Assembly (NCBI RefSeq): GCF_038405225.1
Contig: NZ_CP151657.1
Location: forward strand, 1,302,001-1,366,000
DNA from: Arthrobacter citreus
GTDB taxonomy: Bacteria > Actinomycetota > Actinomycetes > Actinomycetales > Micrococcaceae
DNA length: 64,000 bases
Direction: 5' to 3'
A program made the position numbers and the translations under genes. Position 1 is the stretch's first letter, and the number at the start of each line of letters is the position of its first letter. Shown here piece after piece: positions 38,987 to 45,867 of this stretch. The notes beneath the pieces are model-generated. The model had not been told where the DNA came from. It saw nothing but the letters and a program-made list of their open reading frames with translations, and ran no database searches.

Positions 38987-40347
38987 TGGACCGCAGGATC
39001 TTTGGAATCGAAACGGAATTCGGAATCGCGTACTCGGGCCCTGACTCCCGGCCGCTGTCACCGGAGGAGGTGGCCCGCTACCTCTTCCGGAAGGTGGTGA
39101 GCTGGGGGAGGTCCTCCAACGTCTTCCTGACCAACGGGTCGCGGCTGTACCTGGACGTCGGTTCGCATCCGGAGTACGCCACCGCGGAGTGCGATGACCT
39201 GGCACAGCTGGTGGCCCACGACCGGGCCGGCGAACTGATTCTGGATGACCTCGTCGACGAGGCTGAGGACCGGTTGCGGGCCGAGGGTTTCAACGGCAGC
39301 GTCTACCTGTTCAAGAACAACACCGACTCGGCCGGAAATTCGTACGGCAGCCACGAGAACTACCTGATTCCCCGGCGGCTGGAGTTCTCCCGGCTGGCCG
39401 ACATCCTCATCCCGTTCCTGGTGACGCGCCAGCTGCTGGTCGGTGCCGGGAAAGTGCTGAAGACCCAGTCCGGGTCCCTTTACGCTTTTTCCCAGCGGGC
39501 GGACCACATCTGGGAGGGAGTGTCCTCGGCCACCACCAGGTCGCGGCCCATCATCAATACCCGCGACGAGCCCCATGCCGACGCCGAGCACTACCGCCGG
39601 CTGCACGTCATTGCCGGGGACTCCAACATGTCCGAGACCACCACGCTGCTGAAGGTGGGCTCGGTGGACCTGATGCTCCGGCTCATCGAGTCCGGGGCGG
39701 TGATGCGCGACCTTCGGCTGGAGAACCCGATTCGGAGCATCCGTGAAATATCCCACGACATGACCGGCAGAATGCCGCTGAAGCTTGCCAACGGAGCCAC
39801 CATGACGGCCCTGGAACTGCAGCGGGTGTACCTGGATCGGGTGCAGGAATTCGTGGCGGTGAACGGAGCCCACAACCGGCATGTGGGCCGGGTGCTGGAC
39901 CTCTGGGAACGGACCCTTGACGCGATCGAAAGCGGGGACACCTCCGGGATCGACACGGAAATCGACTGGGCCATCAAGAAGAAGCTCGTGGACCGGTACG
40001 CGGAGCGGCATTCCCTGGAACTGACCTCTCCCCGCCTCGCACAGCTGGACCTGACGTACCACGACATTTCGCGCCGCCGCGGGTTGTTCTACCTGCTCCA
40101 GGCCCGGGGGGAAACCGCCCGGGTTGTCGAGGACAGCAACGTCAAGGAGGCAGTGGACGTTCCGCCCCAGAGCACCCGGGCAAAACTGCGCGGGGACTTT
40201 GTGCGCCGCGCCAAGGCTGCCAACCGTGACTTCACCGTGGACTGGGTGCATCTGAAGCTGAATGACCGCGCCCAGCAGACGGTGCTGTGCAAGGACCCGT
40301 TTGCCGCCGTCGATGAGCGGGTGGAAGCCCTGCTGGCGACACTTTAG
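38986..40347 (+). CDS. pafA: Pup--protein ligase
   Basis: ATP-dependent enzyme that phosphorylates Pup-Glu and joins it to substrate lysines. 453 residues with the glutamine-synthetase-like fold: [14 protein letters not shown] (nucleotide and metal Glu), [33 protein letters not shown], and [18 protein letters not shown]. The paralogous dop lies 1.9 kb upstream. It is last of the tight Pup-proteasome block and is followed by a hairpin. Confidence 0.96.
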   Translation: MDRRIFGIETEFGIAYSGPDSRPLSPEEVARYLFRKVVSWGRSSNVFLTNGSRLYLDVGSHPEYATAECDDLAQLVAHDRAGELILDDLVDEAEDRLRAEGFNGSVYLFKNNTDSAGNSYGSHENYLIPRRLEFSRLADILIPFLVTRQLLVGAGKVLKTQSGSLYAFSQRADHIWEGVSSATTRSRPIINTRDEPHADAEHYRRLHVIAGDSNMSETTTLLKVGSVDLMLRLIESGAVMRDLRLENPIRSIREISHDMTGRMPLKLANGATMTALELQRVYLDRVQEFVAVNGAHNRHVGRVLDLWERTLDAIESGDTSGIDTEIDWAIKKKLVDRYAERHSLELTSPRLAQLDLTYHDISRRRGLFYLLQARGETARVVEDSNVKEAVDVPPQSTRAKLRGDFVRRAKAANRDFTVDWVHLKLNDRAQQTVLCKDPFAAVDERVEALLATL

Positions 40348-40352
40348 GCGAT

Positions 40353-40395
40353 AGCCCGGCCCCCGGCGTCCCGGGCCGGCGCTGCGGGCTGTTTT
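40353..40395 (+). terminator. Terminator after pafA
   Basis: Nested inverted repeats (outer AGCCCG/CGGGCT, inner CCGGCCC/GGGCCGG) end in GTTTT, 6 bases after the pafA stop. Confidence 0.65.
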
Positions 40396-40525
40396 CCTGT
40401 TTATGGATGTCCTAAGGCAGCACTCAGGCAGAAACGCTAGGCTGGATGCGACCGTCCGTGCCGGTTCCCCGGATCAGCTCCGGGGAAGGCCGCGGGCCAA
40501 TCTGTCCACCACTGAAAGAAGTACT

Positions 40526-41503
40526 GTGCGAAAAGTACTAGCCGTAAGCTTGTCCTCCCTGCTCCTGATTTCCGCCTGCTCCGGCGGGGACACGGGCGCT
40601 GCGGGCAAATCCGCAGGCCAGTCCGGAGTCTTTGACTCCGTGAAGGTCAAGGTCGAGGACCAGGAGACCGTCCCCGAGGTTGAGTTCGATACTCCGCTGG
40701 ACATCACCGAAAGTGCCGCCAAGATTGTCTACACGGGCGACGGCGACACGGTTGCCGAGGGCCAGAGCATCACGTTCAAGTTCGTGGCGCTCAACGCCGA
40801 GGACGGAAGCGTTTTGGGCGACACGTATTCGCAGGCCGCATCCACGCTGCCCGTGAACGATCAGCTGAAGGAACAGGACCCGGTCCTGTACGAAGTCCTG
40901 CTCGGCGCCAAGGTGGGCTCCCACATTGCCTATGCCTTCCCCGATGCGCAGGCGGAGGCCACCGAGGGGGACCAGCCCACCCAGGTCATGGTGCTGAGCG
41001 TCCAGAGCGCCCAGGACACCGTTTCGATGCTGACGCCGGATGAAGCTGCCGCCCGCAATGCGGAGGGCAATCTGCTGATGAGCCCCGACGACGTGGCCAA
41101 GCTGGATTCCGAAGGCAAGCTGCCCAAGGTCGAGTTCGGCGAGGACGGCGTTCCCTCCATCACCGTCCCCGAGAATGCCGAGGAGCCCGACAAGCTGATC
41201 GTCAAGGTCCTTGAAGAGGGCGACGGCGCAGTCCTGGAGGAAACCGGGACCGTCAAGGCGAATTACCTCGGCGTCTCGCTGCGTGACGGCACCACTTTCG
41301 ATTCCAGCTATGAGGGCGGCGAGGCGATTGAGTTCGGCCTCGACGGCGTCATCTCCGGGTGGACCTACGGACTGGCCGGCCAGAAGGCCGGATCCAAGGT
41401 TCTGCTGGTTCTTCCGACAGAGCTGGCCTACGGCGATCCCGCCGGCGGCAGCGCTCCGTCCGGTCCCCTCGTGTTTGTCGTGGAGATCGAAGAAGTCAAG
41501 TAG
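40526..41503 (+). CDS. FKBP-type peptidyl-prolyl isomerase, lipoprotein
   Basis: Extracytoplasmic foldase of 325 residues. Start is GTG 40526 (VRKVLAVSLSSLLLISAC), where the signal peptide ends in a lipobox; the upstream in-frame codons have no protein character. The N-terminal half (about 60-185) looks like a degenerate FKBP-like domain, and the C-terminal FKBP domain (about 220-325) has VKANYLGVSLRDGTTFDSSY, GWTYGLAGQKAGSKVLLVLP and LAYGDPAGG. A TAGGCT box lies at 40438-40443. It and the next gene often accompany the proteasome locus in this group. Confidence 0.9.
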   Translation: MRKVLAVSLSSLLLISACSGGDTGAAGKSAGQSGVFDSVKVKVEDQETVPEVEFDTPLDITESAAKIVYTGDGDTVAEGQSITFKFVALNAEDGSVLGDTYSQAASTLPVNDQLKEQDPVLYEVLLGAKVGSHIAYAFPDAQAEATEGDQPTQVMVLSVQSAQDTVSMLTPDEAAARNAEGNLLMSPDDVAKLDSEGKLPKVEFGEDGVPSITVPENAEEPDKLIVKVLEEGDGAVLEETGTVKANYLGVSLRDGTTFDSSYEGGEAIEFGLDGVISGWTYGLAGQKAGSKVLLVLPTELAYGDPAGGSAPSGPLVFVVEIEEVK

Positions 41504-41554
41504 CGTTGGAACCGAAAGCAGCGTTGACGCGGCACCGCCGCAGCTAGGAGCACC

Positions 41555-41950
41555 ATGTCATTTGGAAAGCGCGAGTACGACCGCCAGAAGCCCGAGATCG
41601 ACTTCCCGGACCACGAAGCTCCCACCGAGCTTCTGATCGAGGACATCGTTGTCGGCGACGGCCCCGAGGCCAAGGCCGGGGACACTGTCTCCACCCACTA
41701 CGTGGGCGTCGCCTTCTCGACCGGAGAAGAGTTTGACGCATCGTGGAACCGCGGCACCCCGCTGGACTTCCGCGTCGGCGTCGGCCAGGTCATCGAAGGC
41801 TGGGACCAGGGCCTGCTGGGCATGAAGGTCGGCGGCCGCCGCCGCTTGGAAATCCCCGCCCACATGGCCTACGGCGACCGCGGTGCAGGTTCCGCCGTTG
41901 CCCCGGGTGAATCACTGATCTTCGTGGTTGACCTGCTGGGCGTCCGCTAG
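41555..41950 (+). CDS. FKBP-type peptidyl-prolyl isomerase, cytosolic
   Basis: 131 residues, a single FKBP domain with no signal peptide: THYVGVAFSTGEEFDASWNRG, VIEGWDQGLLGMKVGGRRRL and AYGDRGAG, including the active-site aromatic residues. ATG at 41555 follows AGGAG. It lies 51 bases after the lipoprotein isomerase, probably in the same mRNA, and is followed by a strong terminator. Confidence 0.95.
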   Translation: MSFGKREYDRQKPEIDFPDHEAPTELLIEDIVVGDGPEAKAGDTVSTHYVGVAFSTGEEFDASWNRGTPLDFRVGVGQVIEGWDQGLLGMKVGGRRRLEIPAHMAYGDRGAGSAVAPGESLIFVVDLLGVR

Positions 41951-41989
41951 CCGCCAGGGCCGGTACAAGCCAGCAGAAACAAAACAGAG

Positions 41990-42028
41990 GGCGGGTCCGC
42001 GGCTGACGCAGCTGCGGACCCGCCTTTT
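41990..42028 (+). terminator. Intrinsic terminator after the FKBP genes
   Basis: An 11-bp stem GGCGGGTCCGC/GCGGACCCGCC with a 13-base loop is followed by TTTT on the plus strand. Confidence 0.88.
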
Positions 42029-42100
42029 GCCTGCCCCAACGGGTTCCGTCCGGACTCCCCGCGCTCCGCCATCCGCCCGCGGCGCGGTAGATTGGCTTCC

Positions 42101-44155
42101 GTGTCCGCCAACAGAACCGAACGCCTCCTCACCCTGGTCATTGTGCTGCTTTCATCGACCCGGGGCTTCACCAAGCATGAACTGTTCGAAGAAATCGAGC
42201 TGTACGGCGAGGCACCGTCCACCGCGGCGCGGGAGAAGCTCTTCGACCGGGACAAGGCCTTCCTGCGGGAGCAAGGGATTCCCGTGGAGTCCTACAGTGA
42301 GGAAACCCTCTACGACCAGGACAACTCGGTGCGCCGCTACCGCATCAGGGCCGACGCGTACCGGCTTCCCGGCGTGCGGTTCACCCCCGGAGAGTCCGCA
42401 GTCCTGGCGCTGGCCGCGAACATGTGGGAACAGGCGTCGCTCGGTTCCGCGGCGGCGCGGGCCCTGCGCAAGCTCCAGGCCAGGGGAGTGGTGGCGGAGG
42501 CTGCCGCCGCCAGCCCGCTGCAGCCGCGGATCCGCACTAATGACCCGAACTTCGACACCGTGTGGAAGGCAACAACCACCCGCACCCCCATCTCTTTCGG
42601 CTACCGGCCGGCCACCCGTGCAGGCTCCGCCTCCGGACCATCAAAAACCGTCCGGAGGCGGAGCACCACGCGCCACGTGCAGCCCTGGGGAATGGGCAGC
42701 AGGTTCGGCCACTGGTACGTGGTGGGCTGGGACCTGGACCGGAAGGCCGAGCGGTTCTTCCGGCTGTCCCGGATCACGACTCCTGTAGCGCTGGAGCCCG
42801 GCAGCTACGACGTCCCTGCGGACTTCGCCATTGAGGACTCCCTGGCGTCCCTTGACCGCGTCTTCGCGCCGGCCACTGCCGTCGTCGAGGTGCGGGAAGG
42901 CGCCGCTGCGGAACTTCGGCTGCGCGCCGACGTGCCTCCGGCCCCGGCCGGCCGGCCCGGCTGGGAGGTGCTGCGGCTGACCGTCCCGGACCTGGACGCA
43001 CTGGCCGCTGACACGGCCGGGCTGGGAGCCAGCGCCACCGCCGTCGACCCGCCCGAGTTCAGGCAGAGTGTCGTTGACCTGCTGCAGCAGGCCATGGCTG
43101 CCCAGCTCAAGCCCCTGCCGTCCTTTACCCTGACCCGCCGCGTTCCGGCCCCGGCATCCACCTCGACGGCAGCGCAGAGCCATCTCACCCGCCTGCTTGA
43201 TTTGGTCCCTTACATCCTGGGCAACCAGGGAGCGGACCTGGAAAACACGGCCCGCCGCTTCGGGGTCAGCGCCACACAGCTGGCCAGTGACCTGAACCTG
43301 CTGTTCGTCAGCGGACCGCGCCACTATCCCAACGGTCTGATGGACGTGAATTTCGAGAACGGCCAGATCTTCATTGACAACGCCGAGGACCTGTCCGAAC
43401 CCGTGCGGCTCGGAATGGACGAGGCCGCCGCGCTGATCGTGGGCCTGCAAACGCTGGCCGCGCTTCCCGGCGTGGGAGAATCGCCGGCCATCGCCAGCGC
43501 CCTGGACAAACTCAGTGAAGCTGCCGGGGAGTCAGGGCGTGCGGCCAGGGGCGTGGCCGCCAGGCTTGCCGAACCCGAGGGCACCGCCCTCATCCTGGAC
43601 CAGCTGCAGCAGGCCATCGCGGGCCGCCGCCAGCTCGCGCTGCGGTACCTGGTGCCCAGCCGGGACGAGATGACCGACCGGATCGTGGATCCGCGCCGGC
43701 TCGTCTCCGTGAATGACTGCTGGTACCTCGAAGCCTGGTGCCACCGTTCCGAGGGTGTGCGGAACTTCCGGGTTGACCGCATTCACGGGGTCACGGATTC
43801 CGGTCCCGCTTCCTGGCAGGGCCCGGACCAGGACAGTTTTGCCTCCGGCCTCTTCCGGCCAAGCGCTGAGGATGAACTGGTGACCCTGGTGCTGGAGCCC
43901 TCGGCCAGCTGGGTGGAGAGCGCGTACGACGCCGGGCGCCGGGCCGACCTGCCCCGGGGCCGAAGCGCGGTGGAGCTGCGGGTGGGCAACACCCGCTGGA
44001 TCCCCGGTTTTGTCGCCGCACAGGGCGGCAGCGCTGTGGTGGCCGCTCCGGATGAGCTGAGGCAGGAAACCGGAGACTGGCTCCGGATGGCGCTTGCGAA
44101 TTACCCGGAGCAGAGTCCTGCTGCAGGACCTGGTCCAGCGCCGCAGCAGGGCTGA
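42101..44155 (+). CDS. pafBC: PafBC transcriptional regulator (PafB-PafC fusion, WYL domains)
   Basis: 684 residues carrying two consecutive HTH-WYL modules, equivalent to separate PafB and PafC of mycobacteria. First module: HTH at 1-60 (RTERLLTLVIVLLSSTRGFTKHEL), WYL-type region around 140-240. Second module: HTH near 360-430 (LLDLVPYILGNQGADLENTARRFGVS), WYL domain around 500-620 (RQLALRYLVPSRDE; WYLEAWCHRSEGVRNFRVDRI). In mycobacteria PafBC activates the LexA-independent DNA-damage genes. The GTG at 42101 is preceded 7 bases upstream by TAGATT (42088-42093), so the mRNA is probably leaderless. Confidence 0.93.
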   Translation: MSANRTERLLTLVIVLLSSTRGFTKHELFEEIELYGEAPSTAAREKLFDRDKAFLREQGIPVESYSEETLYDQDNSVRRYRIRADAYRLPGVRFTPGESAVLALAANMWEQASLGSAAARALRKLQARGVVAEAAAASPLQPRIRTNDPNFDTVWKATTTRTPISFGYRPATRAGSASGPSKTVRRRSTTRHVQPWGMGSRFGHWYVVGWDLDRKAERFFRLSRITTPVALEPGSYDVPADFAIEDSLASLDRVFAPATAVVEVREGAAAELRLRADVPPAPAGRPGWEVLRLTVPDLDALAADTAGLGASATAVDPPEFRQSVVDLLQQAMAAQLKPLPSFTLTRRVPAPASTSTAAQSHLTRLLDLVPYILGNQGADLENTARRFGVSATQLASDLNLLFVSGPRHYPNGLMDVNFENGQIFIDNAEDLSEPVRLGMDEAAALIVGLQTLAALPGVGESPAIASALDKLSEAAGESGRAARGVAARLAEPEGTALILDQLQQAIAGRRQLALRYLVPSRDEMTDRIVDPRRLVSVNDCWYLEAWCHRSEGVRNFRVDRIHGVTDSGPASWQGPDQDSFASGLFRPSAEDELVTLVLEPSASWVESAYDAGRRADLPRGRSAVELRVGNTRWIPGFVAAQGGSAVVAAPDELRQETGDWLRMALANYPEQSPAAGPGPAPQQG

Positions 44156-44209
44156 GCGGGCCCGTACGGGAAGCCCCGGGTTCGGCCGGGATGGCCCGCC
44201 CGCGGCGAT

Positions 44210-44221
44210 GCAGGTACCTGC
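44210..44221. promoter_or_regulatory. Perfect palindrome at the promoter of the tat operon
   Basis: GCAGGTACCTGC is a perfect 12-bp palindrome that overlaps the -35 position for the -10 TATGCT (44234-44239). A second perfect palindrome CCCGTACGGG is at 44161-44170. Possible repressor or activator site; function not known. Confidence 0.45.
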
Positions 44222-44245
44222 GGCTGCCAGCACTATGCTGGAGTC

Positions 44246-44584
44246 ATGCCTTGGTGGTCCTGGATTCTGATATGGTCGGCTCTTGTCGTTGCTGCAGCCG
44301 CTTTTTACGCCCTCGTCGGGTGGCGGGTTTTCCGCAGGCTGATGGCGGTGCTGAGGGAGGCTGAGGCTGCCCTTTCGTCGCTGGCAGTGTCTGCACCCGC
44401 ACCGGTGCCGTCAGCGGTCCAAACTCCGGAACGTGAGTTGGGAATCTTCGTGGACCCCATCCTGGCGAGGGCCCGCTACGAAGAAGGCAAAGAGGCACGC
44501 AGGGAGCAGCGACGGGAGCGGCGGATTGCCCGCAGGATCGCTTCCGGCCAGCCCCGCGCCCTGCGCGACTTTCCAGGACTCTGA
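44246..44584 (+). CDS. Small single-pass membrane protein, hypothetical
   Basis: 112 residues, not assigned to a family. One N-terminal helix (WSWILIWSALVVAAAAFYALVGWRVF, about 4-29), then a short helical and Pro/Ala-rich linker and a strongly basic C-terminus (RREQRRERRIARRIA) ending RALRDFPGL. TATGCT ends 6 bases before the ATG (leaderless). It is 32 bases upstream of tatA and so probably co-transcribed with the Tat genes. Confidence 0.72.
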   Translation: MPWWSWILIWSALVVAAAAFYALVGWRVFRRLMAVLREAEAALSSLAVSAPAPVPSAVQTPERELGIFVDPILARARYEEGKEARREQRRERRIARRIASGQPRALRDFPGL

Positions 44585-44616
44585 CGTAAACTGTCACAAA
44601 ACGAAAGGACACCGGC

Positions 44617-44940
44617 ATGAATATTCAAGGCTGGCAAATTCTTATCCTGGTCGCTCTGGCCATCCTGCTTTTCGGCGCAAACAAGCTCCCGGGTCTCGCC
44701 CGCAGCATGGGCCAGTCCCTGCGCATCTTCAAGTCCGAAGTTCGGCAGATGAAGGACGAGAATCCGTCCAACACGGCAGCCGGCGATCCCGTCGAGGGGC
44801 GGATCGTCAACAACCCGCCGGCCGCCGGCAATCCCGCGGCCGCAACGCCTCCGGCAGCCACGCCTCCGGCAGCTCCGCACACGCCGGACGCCACCGGTAC
44901 TGATCACCGCCCCGCGGGTAACCCTCCCGCCAGCCTCTAA
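44617..44940 (+). CDS. tatA: Sec-independent translocase protein TatA
   Basis: Pore-forming subunit of the twin-arginine translocase for folded proteins. 107 residues: an N-terminal membrane helix (WQILILVALAILLFGANKLP), the Phe-Gly hinge, an amphipathic helix (GLARSMGQSLRIFKSEVRQM), and a Pro/Ala-rich disordered tail with repeated TPPAA. ATG follows AAAGGA. The tatC start lies 5 bases after its stop. Confidence 0.94.
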   Translation: MNIQGWQILILVALAILLFGANKLPGLARSMGQSLRIFKSEVRQMKDENPSNTAAGDPVEGRIVNNPPAAGNPAAATPPAATPPAAPHTPDATGTDHRPAGNPPASL

Positions 44941-44945
44941 TTGCT

Positions 44946-45773
44946 GTGGCGCTAACCAAAGGGCGCAAATCCAACCCCGAAGGGCGGATGGCCCTTAAGG
45001 AACACCTGCGGGAAGCCCGCAACCGCATGTTCAAGGCTGCCCTGGCAGTGGCCTTGGGCACGGTGGGAGGTTTCTTCCTGTACATGCCCGTCTTCAACGC
45101 CCTGACCAAGCCGGTCATGGACGTGGGAAACGAGGACGGCCGGCTGGCGACCATCAACTTCGAGGGTGTCGTCACGCCCTTCGACCAGATGGTCCAAGTG
45201 TCCGTGTTTATCGGGCTGCTGCTCTCATGCCCGGTGTGGCTTTACCAGCTGTGGGCGTTCATCACGCCCGGGCTGAAGACCAAGGAACGGCGCATAGCCC
45301 TCGGGTTCATGGCCGCATCGGTCCCGCTGTTCCTCGGTGGAGTGGTGCTGGCATGGCTGCTCCTGCCCAGCGCCATCGAAGTCCTGACGGGATTCACCCC
45401 CGAGGGCAGCGCCAACGTGATTACGGCCACGGTGTACCTGGCCTTCGTACTCCGCCTGATGCTGGCCTTCGGTATCGCCTTCCTGATCCCCGTGGTGCTG
45501 GTGGGCCTGAACATGACCGGTATTCTGCCGGGCAAGGTCATCATCAAGTACTGGCGGATCACGCTCTTCCTGATTTGTGTCTTCGCTGCCATGGCGGCGC
45601 CGGGCGGCGACGCCCTCACCATGTTCTACATGGCCGCTCCGCTGCTGGTGCTCTTTGGCGTCGCGGTGGGAATCTGCTTGCTGAACGACAAGCGCCGGGC
45701 GCGCCGGAATGCCGCCCGTGAAGCAACAGTGGAAGAGACCGCTGACACCGCAACACCCCTCGAGAATCTGTAG
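44946..45773 (+). CDS. tatC: Sec-independent translocase protein TatC
   Basis: Receptor subunit that recognises the twin-arginine signal peptide. 275 residues with six membrane helices; conserved LKEHLREARNRMF at the N-terminus, FDQMVQVSVFIGLLLSCPVWLYQLWAFITPGLKTKERR cut here at its key PGL element, and YWRITLFLICVFAAMAAPGGD. GTG 44946 is used because it is close to the tatA stop; an internal ATG at 44988 would start MALKEHLRE, also plausible. Confidence 0.94.
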   Translation: MALTKGRKSNPEGRMALKEHLREARNRMFKAALAVALGTVGGFFLYMPVFNALTKPVMDVGNEDGRLATINFEGVVTPFDQMVQVSVFIGLLLSCPVWLYQLWAFITPGLKTKERRIALGFMAASVPLFLGGVVLAWLLLPSAIEVLTGFTPEGSANVITATVYLAFVLRLMLAFGIAFLIPVVLVGLNMTGILPGKVIIKYWRITLFLICVFAAMAAPGGDALTMFYMAAPLLVLFGVAVGICLLNDKRRARRNAAREATVEETADTATPLENL

Positions 45774-45867
45774 GCTGCGGGCCCGGGCTCCGTTCGCCGG
45801 TTCAGCCCACCGCTGAGCAGCGCGGTGCGGCGCGCGGAGGGGGCCTGTCAGAGTCTAGGCTGGGAAC

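Noticed and set aside
44807-45175. Minus-strand open frames opposite tatA/tatC
   Set aside because: Antisense of clearly recognised Tat genes.
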